From positions 704,389 through 768,388 of the forward strand of contig NZ_BMQY01000002.1 in the NCBI RefSeq assembly GCF_014648355.1: 64,000 bases of DNA, in the 5' to 3' direction. The notes beneath the pieces are model-generated. The model did no database searches. It was given only the letters and a program-made list of their open reading frames with translations, and was not told where the DNA came from. The translations under genes were made by a program, and so were the position numbers. Shown one piece after another: positions 7,718 through 16,919 of the stretch. Within the stretch, counting starts at the first letter, position 1. Every line of letters begins with the position of its first letter. The DNA is from Couchioplanes azureus. Lineage in GTDB: Bacteria > Actinomycetota > Actinomycetes > Mycobacteriales > Micromonosporaceae.

Positions 7718-9490
7718 TCAGTGCGTCTGCTCGAGCCAGCTCGCGTACAGCTTGGCGTAGATCGACTCCGGGTCCCGGAGCAGCTCGGCGTGCGGGCCCC
7801 GCTGCACCACCCGGCCGGCGTCGACCACGATCACCTCGTCGGCGGACTCGGCGGTGGACAGCCGGTGCGCGATCGCCACTGTCGTCCGGCCCCGGGTGAC
7901 CGCGTCCAGGGCGTGCTGCAGCCGTACCTCGGTGGCCGGGTCGACGGCGCTGGTGGCCTCGTCGAGCACCAGCAGGTCGGGGTCGGCGACGTACGCCCGT
8001 ACCAGCGCCACGAGCTGCCGCTCCCCCACGCTCAGCGCCTCGCCGCGCTCGCCGACCGGGGTGTCGAGCCCGCGCGGCAGCCCGGCCAGCCAGTCCGCGA
8101 GTCCCAGCTCCCCGAACGCCGCCGTCAGCTCGCCGTCGGTGAGGGCGGGCCGGGCGAAGCGGATGTTCTCCGCCACGGTCGCGTCGAAGAGGAAGCCGTC
8201 CTGCGGGACCATCACCACCCGCGAGCGCAGCGAGTCGAACCGTACGGCGGTCAGCGGCGTCCCGCTCAGCAGCACCTCGCCGCCGGCCGGGTCCATCAGG
8301 CGGGTGAGCAGCTTCGCGAAGGTCGTCTTGCCGCTGCCGGTCTCGCCGACCACCGCGACTTTGGTCCGTGCCGCAATCTCCAGGTCCACCCCGGAGAGCA
8401 CGACCGGACCCCCGGGGTAGCGGTACGAGACGTCGCGGAACCGTACGGACAGCGGCCCGGCCGGCAGGGACACACCGCCGGCGCCCGGGTCGGCGACGTC
8501 CGGGCGGACGTCCAGCACGTCCAGCACCCGGCGCCAGCCGGCCACCGCGTTCTGGGCCTCGTTGAGCACCTCGGTGGCGATCTGCACCGGCTGGATGAAC
8601 AGGGTCACGAGGAACAGGAAGGCGGTGAGCTCGCCGATGCTGAGCCCGCCGTCCACCCCGAGCAGCACCCCCACCACCACGGTCGCCGCCAGCGCGGCAC
8701 CGGCCGCGATCTCGCCGGTCGAGAAGCTGATCACGCTGGTCCGCAGGGCGCGCTGCTGCGCGACGCGCAGCTCCTCGACGGCCGTGTCGAGGCGCCTGCC
8801 GGTACGCCCGGCGACACCGTACGCGCGGATCACCGTGGCACCGACGACGCTCTCGGCGATCACGCCGAGCATGACCCCGGTGCGTTCCCGCACGACCCGG
8901 TAGGCCCCGGCGAGGCGCCGCTGGAACAGCCGGATCACCACGACCGCCGGCACGAACGCGGCGAAGACCACCAGCGTCAGCTGCCACGAGTACACGACCA
9001 TGACGACCGTGGTGACCACCACCTGGCCGCTGGTCAGCAGCAACATGACGCCGCCGGTCTGCAGGAACTGGGTGATCTGGTCGACGTCGCCGGTGACCCG
9101 GGAGACCAGCGAGCCGCGCCGCTCCGACTGCTGGTGCAGCATGGACAGGTCGTGGATGTGCCGGAACGTGCGGGAGCGCAGCCCGGCCAGGGCGGTCTCG
9201 CTGACCGTGAACAGCCGGCGGGTCATCGCGTACCCGCAGGTGGTCGAGACCGCGAGCACCGCGAGGGTGAGCAGGACGATCAGGCCGACCGTGCCCAGGT
9301 CCGGGCCGCCGCTCGCGCGGATGCCGCGGTCGATGCCCTGCTGGATCGCGATGGGCACGGCGACCCGGCCGGCCATGGACACGAACGCCAGCACCAGGGT
9401 GCCGGCGAGCCCGGGCCGCAGCTCGGGCGAGAGCGCGATGCCGCGCCGTACGGTCGCGAGCATGCCCTCCTCTGCGACGGCCGCGGTCAT
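7718..9490 (-). CDS. Heterodimeric ABC exporter, subunit B (catalytic Walker B)
   Basis: A 590-residue half-transporter: a six-helix transmembrane domain (residues about 25-310) followed by a nucleotide-binding domain. Walker A is GETGSGKTT, Walker B is LLVLDEATSAVD with the catalytic Glu, and the switch His is present (AIAHRLS). Its signature is degenerate (LSVGERQ instead of LSGGQ). The ATG at 9490 overlaps the stop of the partner gene (ATGA). In heterodimeric exporters one ATP site is inactive, and this subunit contributes the poor signature to that site. Transport is probably outward, with substrate unknown. Confidence 0.9.
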   Translation of the reverse strand: MTAAVAEEGMLATVRRGIALSPELRPGLAGTLVLAFVSMAGRVAVPIAIQQGIDRGIRASGGPDLGTVGLIVLLTLAVLAVSTTCGYAMTRRLFTVSETALAGLRSRTFRHIHDLSMLHQQSERRGSLVSRVTGDVDQITQFLQTGGVMLLLTSGQVVVTTVVMVVYSWQLTLVVFAAFVPAVVVIRLFQRRLAGAYRVVRERTGVMLGVIAESVVGATVIRAYGVAGRTGRRLDTAVEELRVAQQRALRTSVISFSTGEIAAGAALAATVVVGVLLGVDGGLSIGELTAFLFLVTLFIQPVQIATEVLNEAQNAVAGWRRVLDVLDVRPDVADPGAGGVSLPAGPLSVRFRDVSYRYPGGPVVLSGVDLEIAARTKVAVVGETGSGKTTFAKLLTRLMDPAGGEVLLSGTPLTAVRFDSLRSRVVMVPQDGFLFDATVAENIRFARPALTDGELTAAFGELGLADWLAGLPRGLDTPVGERGEALSVGERQLVALVRAYVADPDLLVLDEATSAVDPATEVRLQHALDAVTRGRTTVAIAHRLSTAESADEVIVVDAGRVVQRGPHAELLRDPESIYAKLYASWLEQTH

Positions 9491-11322
9491 GGCTGCACCA
9501 CCTCGGAAGCGTGGGTCTTCTCGTACGCGGTGACGAGCGCGCGGTAGCCCGGCTCCGTCTCCATCAGCCGGGTGTGGGTTCCGGTCGCGACGACCTTGCC
9601 GTCCTCCAGGTAGACCACCTCGTCGGCGAGTGCGATCGTGGCCCTCCGGTAGGCGACCACCAGGATCGAGGCACCGGCGTCGGCCCCGCGCAGCGACGCC
9701 AGGATCGCCGCCTCGACCCGCGGGTCGACCGCGCTGGTGGCGTCGTCCAGCACGAGCAGGCGCGGCCGCCCGGCCAGGGCCCGGGCCAGGGTGAGCCGCT
9801 GCCGCTGGCCGCCCGAGAGCGAGGTGCCGCGCTCGCCGACCGCGGTCTCCAGCGCCTGCGGCAGCTTGGCCACGAAGCCGTCGGCCGCGGCCAGCCGCAG
9901 GGCCGCCCACGCCGCGTCCTCGTCGATTCCCTCGCGGTCCAGCGTCACGTTGCCGCGGACGGTGTCGTCGAAGACGAACGGCACCTGCGACACGAGCGCG
10001 GTGGCCGCCGCCAGGGCCCGTTCGCTGAGCTCGGGAAGCGGCGTGCCGTCCAGCCGTACCGTGCCGCTGTCCGGGTCGACCAGGCGTACGGCCAGCGACG
10101 CGATGGTCGACTTGCCGGAGCCGGTCGCGCCGACCAGGGCGACCGTCCTGCCGGCCGGGACGGTGAAGGAGACGTCGTGCAGGACCTCGGCGTCCTCGCC
10201 GTACGCGAAGTGGACCTGGTCGAAGGTGAGCGCCGCCGGGCCGTGACCGACCGGCTCGACCGGCCCGTACGCGAGGTCGCCGTCGGCGGCGAGCACGGCC
10301 TGGACCCGCTCCCAGCCGGCGACGCTGCGCGGCAGCTCGGCGACCACCCAGCCGATCGCGCGGACCGGGAAGGCCAGGACGGTGAACAGGAACGCGACGC
10401 TGACCAGCTCGGCGACGCCGAGTGCGCCGGTCTGCAGCCGCCAGGCGCCGAGCAGCAGCACGGCCAGGGTGCCCACGCTGGGCAGGCTGTCCATGAGCGG
10501 GTCGAAGAGGCCGCGCAGCCGGCCGACGGAGACGAGCGCGTCGCGCAGCTCGGTCACCTGCTCGCGGAAGCGCCGGTCCTCGTCGGCTTCGCGGCCCATG
10601 GTCTTGACCACCAGGGCGCCGTCGAAACTCTCGTGCGCGACCGCGCTCACCTTCGCCCGCAGCCGCTGGGCGCGGATCTGCCGCGGCGACATGCGGCGGG
10701 AGTAGACCAGGTTGAGGCCGAACAGCGCCGGGAAGAGGGCCACGCCGACCAGCGCGAGCACCCAGTCGGTGAGGAACAGCGAGACCATCGCGCCGAGGAT
10801 CATGACGATCGTCCCGACCGCGAACGGCAGCGGGGCGATCGGGACGAAAGCCGCCTCCACGTCGGAGTTGGCGTTGGACAACAGCGTGCCGGTGGCGTGC
10901 CGCTGGTGCCAGGCGGGCGGCAGCGAAAGATAGCGCCGGGTGACCGCCCGGCGGTAGCGCGCCTGCAGCCGGAACTGCATGAAGCCCGCGCCGAGCCGGC
11001 GGCCGAAGATCGCGGCCACGCGCAGGACGGCGATGCCGAGGAACACCGCCGCGATCGTCGCCAGCGCGGCCGCACCGGCGCGGCGCTCGGTGAAGGCGGG
11101 CACGACCACGTGACCGATGACGGCGCCCACCACGTAGGCGTTGGCGATGACGAGCAGCCCGAAGAGGCTGCTGCCGGCGGTGCCGACCGCGAAGAGACGG
11201 GGCTCGGTGCGGATCGCGCGGCCGAGGACCCGAAGGCCGCGGCCGAGCACGTCGCGGCTGGCCTTCGTGGTCAAGTTCCCCCGCCTCTGGTAAGTCCCCG
11301 CCGCCCTGTCCGGCCTTACCAT
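9487..11322 (-). CDS. Heterodimeric ABC exporter, subunit A (degenerate Walker B)
   Basis: A 611-residue half-transporter with a six-helix membrane domain (about residues 40-330) and a nucleotide-binding domain. Walker A is GATGSGKST and the signature is canonical (LSGGQRQR). Walker B ends LLVLDDATSAVD, so Asp replaces the catalytic Glu, and the switch His is replaced by Tyr (VVAYRRAT). These losses complement the degenerate signature of subunit B, so one composite ATP site is intact and one is not. The start is ATG 11322; a TTG 51 bases downstream, preceded by GGCGGGGGA, is an alternative. Confidence 0.88.
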   Translation of the reverse strand: MVRPDRAAGTYQRRGNLTTKASRDVLGRGLRVLGRAIRTEPRLFAVGTAGSSLFGLLVIANAYVVGAVIGHVVVPAFTERRAGAAALATIAAVFLGIAVLRVAAIFGRRLGAGFMQFRLQARYRRAVTRRYLSLPPAWHQRHATGTLLSNANSDVEAAFVPIAPLPFAVGTIVMILGAMVSLFLTDWVLALVGVALFPALFGLNLVYSRRMSPRQIRAQRLRAKVSAVAHESFDGALVVKTMGREADEDRRFREQVTELRDALVSVGRLRGLFDPLMDSLPSVGTLAVLLLGAWRLQTGALGVAELVSVAFLFTVLAFPVRAIGWVVAELPRSVAGWERVQAVLAADGDLAYGPVEPVGHGPAALTFDQVHFAYGEDAEVLHDVSFTVPAGRTVALVGATGSGKSTIASLAVRLVDPDSGTVRLDGTPLPELSERALAAATALVSQVPFVFDDTVRGNVTLDREGIDEDAAWAALRLAAADGFVAKLPQALETAVGERGTSLSGGQRQRLTLARALAGRPRLLVLDDATSAVDPRVEAAILASLRGADAGASILVVAYRRATIALADEVVYLEDGKVVATGTHTRLMETEPGYRALVTAYEKTHASEVVQP

Positions 11323-11443
11323 TCCATCCTGCCGAACCGCCGGTCCGTTGCCACGGGATTTCCATTGTGTCCGCCGTTACACCGGGGCGCAGCCCGCGGC
11401 GGCCGCCGGGCGGATCGCGGGGGACCTGCCTACCATCGCTTCC

Positions 11444-12061
11444 ATGAGTGACTATGCGCGTACGGAACGGGCGCTGCTCGCCGGCCTGCTGCGCGAGGTG
11501 GGCCCGGACGCCCCGACCCTGTGCGCCGGCTGGACCACCCGGGACCTCGCCGCCCACCTGGTCGTCCGCGAGCGCCGCCCGGACGCGATGGTGGGCGCCC
11601 TCGTCCCGCCCCTGGCCGGGCACACCGAGCACGTCCGGCAAGCCGCCGCCGCCCGGCAGTACGCCGACGTGGTCCACGACGTCCGCAACCCGCCCTGGTG
11701 GAGCCCGGTCAGCAACCCCCTGACCGACGAGCTCGCCAACGCCCTCGAGTTCTTCATCCATCACGAGGACGTCCGCCGGGCCCGCCCGGGCTGGGAGCCG
11801 CGAACGCTGGACCGCGGCCAGCAGGACGCGATCTGGCGGGCGGTGCGGTTCACCGCGCGGCTCACCCTGCGCCGCCTGCGCCGGCCGGTCCGCGTGCAGG
11901 CGCCCGGCTTCGGCGAGTTCCAGGTGGGCGACGGCACGCCGGTGACCGTCCTGACCGGCGCCCCGGGCGAGCTCGCGCTCTTCCTCGCCGGGCGGCAGCA
12001 GGTCGCGCGGGTCGAGGTGACCGGCGACGAGAGCATCCGCACGGCGCGGTTGAGCATGTGA
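11444..12061 (+). CDS. TIGR03085 family metal-binding protein (DinB/mycothiol-dependent superfamily)
   Basis: A 205-residue protein of the maleylpyruvate isomerase/DinB-like four-helix superfamily found in mycothiol-producing actinobacteria. The expected metal ligands are visible: His in WTTRDLAAHLVVRE near residue 38 and HHED in EFFIHHEDVRRA near residue 108. The C-terminal half (PVRVQAPGFGEFQ to ELALFLAGR) is the usual beta-containing cap. The ATG at 11444 follows a TACCAT hexamer by seven bases with no ribosome binding site, so the mRNA is probably leaderless. The substrate is unknown. Confidence 0.8.
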   Translation: MSDYARTERALLAGLLREVGPDAPTLCAGWTTRDLAAHLVVRERRPDAMVGALVPPLAGHTEHVRQAAAARQYADVVHDVRNPPWWSPVSNPLTDELANALEFFIHHEDVRRARPGWEPRTLDRGQQDAIWRAVRFTARLTLRRLRRPVRVQAPGFGEFQVGDGTPVTVLTGAPGELALFLAGRQQVARVEVTGDESIRTARLSM

Positions 12062-12125
12062 GCCGGCCCCGCTGACCGGCGAAATCGGCTCGGAGGCGGG
12101 GCCGGTCGACCCCTAGGTTGGGCGC

Positions 12126-13382
12126 ATGATCTCCACCGGCACCCTGTCCCGGGCCCAGGGCACCGCGCTCTGCGTCGGCGCCGTCCTCGGCACCGGCGTG
12201 ATCTCCATGCCGGCGCTGGCCGCCCGGGTGGCCGGACCCGCCTCGCTGCTCGCCTGGCTCGCCCTCATCCTGCTGTCGGCGCCGCTGGCCTGGACCTTCG
12301 CCGCGCTCGGGGCGCGCCATCCGGACGGCGGCGGGGTCTCCACGTACGTCCGGCTCGCCTTCGGCCCGCGCGCCGCCGCCGCGGTGGGCTGGTGCTTCTA
12401 CTTCGCCGTGCCGCTCGGCGCCCCGGCGGCGGCCGCCTTCGCGGGCGGATACGTCGCCGACGTCACCGGCGGCGGCCGCACCGCGATCGTGGCGACGTTC
12501 CTGGGCGTGCTGACCGTCGTCGCCACGATGAACTGGTTCGGGCTGCAGATCTCCGGCCGGGTGCAGCTCTACCTCGCCGGCGCCCTCGCCATGCTGCTGG
12601 TGGTCGCCGTCGTGGCGGCCCTGCCGCACGCCCGCCTGGCCAACCTCACGCCGTTCGCCCCGCACGGCTGGGCCGGGGTCGGCGCAGCCGCGGCCATCCT
12701 GGTGTGGGGCTTCGCGGGCTGGGAGGCCGTCTCGTCGCTGTCCGGCGAATACCGCGACCCGCGCCGGGACGTGCCCCGGGCCACCGCCGCGGCCGTCCTC
12801 GTCGTGGGCGTGCTCTACCTCGCGGTGGCCGCCGCCAGCGTCCTCGTGCTCGGCCCGGCCGTCGGCGACAGCCCGGCTCCCCTGGCCGACCTGCTCGCGG
12901 CGGGCATCGGCGGGCCGGTCCGCGCGGTCACCGCGGTCGTCGCGGTGCTGCTGACCGTCGGCGCGGTGAACGCCTACCTCGCCGGGGCGTCGCGGCTCGG
13001 GGTCGCCCTGGCCCGCGACGGCGCGCTGCCCGCCGGGCCGGTCGGCACCCCGCGCCGGTCGCTGGCCGTGGTGACCGCCGGGAGCCTGGTGGCGATGCTG
13101 CTGCCGATCGGCCTGCACACCACCATGCTCCTGGTCACCGGGTGCTTCACGCTGGTGTACGTGCTGGGCACCGCCGCCGCGCTGAAGCTGCTCCCGCGGG
13201 GCTGGTCGCGCCGCGGCGCCGCTCTCGCCTTCGCGGCGACCCTGGGCCTGCTGGTGCTCAACGGCCCGCCCGCCCTGCTCAGCCTGGTCGTCGCCGGAGG
13301 CGCGGTCGCCTACGCCTCCCGGCCCGGCGCCGGCCCGATCGCGCCGGAGCCGGCCACGGACCCGGTGGAGTCGCTGCCGTAG
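12126..13382 (+). CDS. APC superfamily amino acid permease
   Basis: A 418-residue membrane protein with about 11-12 hydrophobic helices. The first helix carries the APC signature region (GAVLGTGVISMPALAARVAGP), with GARHPDGGGVSTYVRLAFG after helix 2 and the mid-protein WGFAGWEAVSSLSGEYRDPRRD loop typical of YjeH-like exporters and APC permeases. It probably moves amino acids or amines across the cytoplasmic membrane. TAGGTT six bases before the ATG suggests a leaderless transcript. It stands alone and ends at a hairpin shared with the convergent PepSY gene. Confidence 0.88.
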   Translation: MISTGTLSRAQGTALCVGAVLGTGVISMPALAARVAGPASLLAWLALILLSAPLAWTFAALGARHPDGGGVSTYVRLAFGPRAAAAVGWCFYFAVPLGAPAAAAFAGGYVADVTGGGRTAIVATFLGVLTVVATMNWFGLQISGRVQLYLAGALAMLLVVAVVAALPHARLANLTPFAPHGWAGVGAAAAILVWGFAGWEAVSSLSGEYRDPRRDVPRATAAAVLVVGVLYLAVAAASVLVLGPAVGDSPAPLADLLAAGIGGPVRAVTAVVAVLLTVGAVNAYLAGASRLGVALARDGALPAGPVGTPRRSLAVVTAGSLVAMLLPIGLHTTMLLVTGCFTLVYVLGTAAALKLLPRGWSRRGAALAFAATLGLLVLNGPPALLSLVVAGGAVAYASRPGAGPIAPEPATDPVESLP

Positions 13383-13400
13383 GCGCCCCGGCCCGGCGGA

Positions 13401-13433
13401 CGAAGGCGGCGCTGGAGAGCGGCGCCGCCTTCG
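13401..13433. terminator. Bidirectional terminator hairpin
   Basis: A perfect 12-bp stem (cgaaggcggcgc with its complement) and a 9-base loop lie between the convergent APC permease and PepSY genes. Confidence 0.75.
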
Positions 13434-13443
13434 GAAAGCACGA

Positions 13444-14109
13444 TCAGTCGTCGGAACCGCGACCCCGGTCGTCGTCGCTGTCGTCGCCGCCGTCGTCGTC
13501 GCCGCGGCCCCGGTCGTCACTGCCGCTGTCGTCGCCACCCCGGCCGCCGCGGTCGTCGCCCGCGCCGTCGTCGCTGCCCCGGCCGCGGCGGTCGTCGCCC
13601 GGGCCGTCGTCGCTGCCCCGGCCGCGGCCCCGGTCGTCCGCCCCGGTGTCGTCGCTGCCCCGGCCGCGGCCCCGGTCGTCGCCGGTGCGGTCGTCGGTGC
13701 GGTGGCGCAGCACCGCGCCGGTCGCCCGGTCGACGTGGATGTCGTGCTCCACGCCGCCCACGATCACGTCGACGTCCCACACCGCGCGCCCGTGCTCGGT
13801 CTCGGTCTCGACGCTGTCGACGCGGCCGCCCCCGGCCGCCCGGATCGCGATCGCCTTCGCCGCGTCGAGGCTGATCGCCCCCGCGGCGGCCGGGCCGGCG
13901 CCCGAGGTGGCCGAGGCCGACGGCGACGGCGAGTCGTCGGACGAGTCGTCGCCGGACGTCGGCGAGGGCGAGACGACGTCGCCGTTGGGCAGCATCCGCA
14001 CCGCGCCGGACGAGTCGTCGGCGCCGTCGGCCGCGAGCGCCACGCCGCCGAGGGTGAGCGCGGCGACGGTACCCGCGGCCAGGGCGGAAGCCGTACGAAG
14101 CCTGATCAT
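13444..14109 (-). CDS. Secreted PepSY-domain protein with charged repeat tail
   Basis: A 221-residue exported protein. The ATG at 14109 follows GGAGG by five bases; a longer upstream frame is open but unsupported. Residues 1-26 form a signal peptide ending near ALAADG. An acidic Ser-rich linker precedes a PepSY domain (about residues 75-135: SLDAAKAIAIRAAGG, VWDVDVIVGGVEHDIHVD). The last 80 residues repeat DDRGRGRGSDD-like units, alternately acidic and basic. It is transcribed in the same direction as the two-component genes downstream of it in coordinates, so it may be a target or sensor partner of that system. Confidence 0.85.
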   Translation of the reverse strand: MIRLRTASALAAGTVAALTLGGVALAADGADDSSGAVRMLPNGDVVSPSPTSGDDSSDDSPSPSASATSGAGPAAAGAISLDAAKAIAIRAAGGGRVDSVETETEHGRAVWDVDVIVGGVEHDIHVDRATGAVLRHRTDDRTGDDRGRGRGSDDTGADDRGRGRGSDDGPGDDRRGRGSDDGAGDDRGGRGGDDSGSDDRGRGDDDGGDDSDDDRGRGSDD

Positions 14110-14183
14110 GAGAACCTCCGTGGTCGGTGAAGCTGACCTGGACAAGGTGCCTCGGCGCGGGCTATGGCGGCGCTGTGTGATCC

Positions 14184-15443
14184 CTAAGGCCGGGTTAAGG
14201 CCGGCCCGGCGACCTCGACGGTCACCCGGGCGCCGCCGCCGGGGGCCGCGCCGGCGCGCAGCGTGCCGCCACCCGCCTCCGCCGCCCGGCGGGCGATGTC
14301 CAGCCCGAGGCCGGTCGAGCCGCTGCCGGACGCGCCGCGGCGCAGGGCGTCCGGCGGGAAGCCGGGGCCGTCGTCGGCCACCGTGAGCACCGCGCCGCCG
14401 CCGGGCCGGGGCGCCAGCGTCACCTCGAGCGCCGTGCCGTCGGGGGTGTGCGCGAAGACGTTGCCGAGCAGGGCGTCGAGGGCCGCCGCCAGCTCGTCGG
14501 CGGGGATCGCCACCGGGAGCGGGCCGCTCGGCAGCTCGCGGCGTACCGGACGGTCGGTGTCCTCGGCGAGCACGGTCCAGAAGGCGACCCGGTCGGCGAC
14601 GACCGCCGCCGCGTCGCAGGCGCGCCGCTCGCCGCCGCGGCGGCGGGCCTGCTGGATCACCGCGGTGACCGCCCGGGCCACGCCGTCCGCGGCCGCGGCC
14701 ACCCGGGCCGCCTCCTGCGGGTCGCGCAGCGACTCGGCCTCCAGCCGCAGCGCGGTGAGCGGGGTCCGCAGCCGGTGGGACAGGTCCGCCACGTGCTCGC
14801 GTTCCTCCCGCAGCAGGTCCTGGATCCGCCCGGCGAGGTGGTTGAGCGCCGCCGCCACCTCGCGCACCTCGGGCGGGCCGGCGGGCGCGGCCCGCGCGGA
14901 CAGCTCCGCCCGGGCCAGGCGGTGCGAGACCGCGGAGAGATCGGCGATCGGGGCGACGAGGGTACGCGCCAGCCGGTCCGCGACCACCAGCCCGAGCACG
15001 ACCAGCGCCGCGCCCAGCGCGGCGAGCGCCAGCCAGGACCGGGTGACGCCCCGGGTCAGCTCCGCGGCGGGCACCACGGTACGGATCACGTACGTGTCGC
15101 CGCCGCTGACGACCGGCACGACGAGCTCGCGGTCCGCGCCGGTCGCGACGGTGAACGACTCGCGCCGCGCGGCGGCCAGCTCGACGGCCGGCGTACGCCC
15201 GGCCGGCTGCCCGATCACCTCCCCGGCCGGGGTGAAGACGGTGACCGGCACCGGCTGACCCTCGACGGCGAGAGCGAGCTCCCCGGTGCCGATCAGCGGG
15301 ACGATGGTCTGCAGCACCCCCTGGGCCCGGCTGATCGCCCGGTCCTCGGCGACCTGCCGGACCAGCAGCGCCAGCGGCACCAGGAAGGCGATCAGCACCA
15401 GGCAGGTGGTGGCCGCGACGAGCAGGGCCAGCCGGCGTCTCAT
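14184..15443 (-). CDS. Two-component sensor histidine kinase
   Basis: A 419-residue membrane kinase. Two membrane helices (residues about 5-28 and 134-155) flank an extracytoplasmic sensor region, followed by HAMP and HisKA with the phospho-acceptor His223 in DLSHRLRTPLTAL. The ATPase domain has an N-box-like GNVFAHTP (His in place of the usual second Asn), the G1 box (VADDGPGFPPDAL) and the G2 box (GSTGLGLDIA). It overlaps the response regulator gene by four bases. PepSY proteins often sit beside kinases of this type, which fits the gene that follows. Confidence 0.93.
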   Translation of the reverse strand: MRRRLALLVAATTCLVLIAFLVPLALLVRQVAEDRAISRAQGVLQTIVPLIGTGELALAVEGQPVPVTVFTPAGEVIGQPAGRTPAVELAAARRESFTVATGADRELVVPVVSGGDTYVIRTVVPAAELTRGVTRSWLALAALGAALVVLGLVVADRLARTLVAPIADLSAVSHRLARAELSARAAPAGPPEVREVAAALNHLAGRIQDLLREEREHVADLSHRLRTPLTALRLEAESLRDPQEAARVAAAADGVARAVTAVIQQARRRGGERRACDAAAVVADRVAFWTVLAEDTDRPVRRELPSGPLPVAIPADELAAALDALLGNVFAHTPDGTALEVTLAPRPGGGAVLTVADDGPGFPPDALRRGASGSGSTGLGLDIARRAAEAGGGTLRAGAAPGGGARVTVEVAGPALTRP

Positions 15444-16123
15444 GCCGGCTCGCTCAGGCGTACGCCCACCCCGCGCACCGTGTGCAGGTAGCGCGGCTCC
15501 TGCGCCGTCTCACCCAGCTTGCGCCGCAGCCAGGACAGGTGCACGTCGACCGTCTTGTCGGCGCCGCCGTACGGGACCTGCCACACCTCGCTGAGCAGCT
15601 CCCGCTTGGTGACGACCTGCCCGGCCCGCGCCGCGAGGTGGTGCAGCAGGTCGAACTCGCGCGGGGTGAGGTCGAGGCTCGCGCCGTCGAGGGTCGCGGT
15701 CCGCGCGCCCGCGTCGATCCGCAGGCCCCCGACGGTCAGCGCCGCCGACGCCGCCTCGGGCCCGGCACCGCGGCGCAGCACCGCCCGCACCCGCGCGTCG
15801 AGCTGCGCGGCGGTGAACGGCTTGACGATGTAGTCGTCCGCGCCCGCGTCCAGCACCTGGACGATCTCGGTCTCGTCGTCGCGGGCGGTCGCCACGATCA
15901 CCGGGACCCGGCTGACCGCGCGCAGCATCCGCAGCAGCTCCCGCCCGTCGAGGTCGGGCAGGCCCAGGTCGAGCACGACCAGCTCGGGACGCTCGTCCAG
16001 GGCGGTCCGCAGCCCGTCCATCGCGGTGTGCGAGGCGGCGACGGCATGGCCGCGCTCGCGCAGGGCGCGCAGCAGGGTCGTCCGGATCGCCGAGTCGTCC
16101 TCGATCAGCAGCAGGTGGGCCAC
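15440..16123 (-). CDS. OmpR-family response regulator
   Basis: A 227-residue regulator. The receiver domain has the acidic pair ED (residues 8-9), phospho-acceptor Asp52 (VLDLGLPD) and the conserved Lys in DDYIVKPF. The C-terminal winged helix (residues about 130-225) includes LTPREFDLLHHLA and VDVHLSWLRRKLG. It is the partner of the overlapping histidine kinase. The start is GTG at 16123 with TAGGTT six bases before it and no ribosome binding site, so the operon is probably leaderless. CseB-like regulators are the closest comparison I can offer. Confidence 0.94.
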   Translation of the reverse strand: MAHLLLIEDDSAIRTTLLRALRERGHAVAASHTAMDGLRTALDERPELVVLDLGLPDLDGRELLRMLRAVSRVPVIVATARDDETEIVQVLDAGADDYIVKPFTAAQLDARVRAVLRRGAGPEAASAALTVGGLRIDAGARTATLDGASLDLTPREFDLLHHLAARAGQVVTKRELLSEVWQVPYGGADKTVDVHLSWLRRKLGETAQEPRYLHTVRGVGVRLSEPA

Positions 16124-16225
16124 GCAGGGAACCTATCCCGGCGTACGGCGCCGCAGGCGCACCTTAACCTCGCTTTATCGTTCCCGCGGGCCCGCCTTAG
16201 CCTCCGGGCGGGCATAGTCGAGCGG

Positions 16226-16741
16226 GTGAACCGTCGCACGTTGCTCGTGACCCTGGGCTGGGCCGGCGCGGCCGTCCTCGCGGTGCTGGCCGGCATCGCC
16301 GGGATCGGCGTGCTCGGCGCCGGCCTGACGTCGGCCGGCACCAGCCCGCGCACCGAGGCCCAGGTGGCCCGCGAACTGGCGGAGCTGGCGCCGTCCGCGG
16401 TGTCCGGCCCGCCGGCCGGGCAGTCGCCCACCCGGCCCGGTTCGCCGTCCGCGCGGCCCCAGCCGTCGTCCGCGCGGCCGTCCTCCGCGCGGCCCGGGAC
16501 GCCGCGGCCGAGCCGGCCGGCCACCGGCACCAGCCGTACCCTGCCGACCCGCGGTGGCACGGTCGTCGCCCGCTGCGTCTCCGGCGCGCCCGAGATCGTC
16601 TCCATGTCGCCGGCGCCGGGCTTCGCCCTGCACGAGCAGGAAGGTGACGAGGGCGAGTTCCGCAGCACCTCCGACAATCACGACCGGGTCCGGTTCACGG
16701 TCGTCTGCTCGCTCGGCCGTCCCGCCGTGGAAACCCGCTGA
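16226..16741 (+). CDS. Membrane-anchored or secreted protein of unknown function
   Basis: A 171-residue protein I do not recognise. Residues about 8-36 form one hydrophobic segment (signal peptide or anchor). Residues 55-110 are a Pro/Ser/Arg-rich linker (ARPSSARPG units) of the type that spans the wall. The last 60 residues contain two Cys (ARCVSG and VVCSLG) that could form a disulfide in a small beta domain. The start is GTG at 16226. CATAGT seven bases upstream suggests a leaderless message. It is divergent from the response regulator. Confidence 0.72.
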   Translation: MNRRTLLVTLGWAGAAVLAVLAGIAGIGVLGAGLTSAGTSPRTEAQVARELAELAPSAVSGPPAGQSPTRPGSPSARPQPSSARPSSARPGTPRPSRPATGTSRTLPTRGGTVVARCVSGAPEIVSMSPAPGFALHEQEGDEGEFRSTSDNHDRVRFTVVCSLGRPAVETR

Positions 16742-16919
16742 AATCTTTACGTCGCCGAGTTTTACCGGCAGCCGTTGAGCCGTTTCGCGTCCGAGATGCG
16801 TACTGACCGGCGGATAGGATTGATCAGGGGGCCCGAGACACTCTGGTGTTCTCACCTACCGAAGCTCTACTCTCCGGTAACACGGCTGTAACCCCCTTAG
16901 ACGCAAAAGGCGGCGCCTT

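Noticed and set aside
9511..11451. Plus-strand open frame opposite the ABC exporter genes
   Set aside because: Low-complexity Gly/Arg/Asp/His product with no domain. The minus strand has complete ABC transporter motifs.
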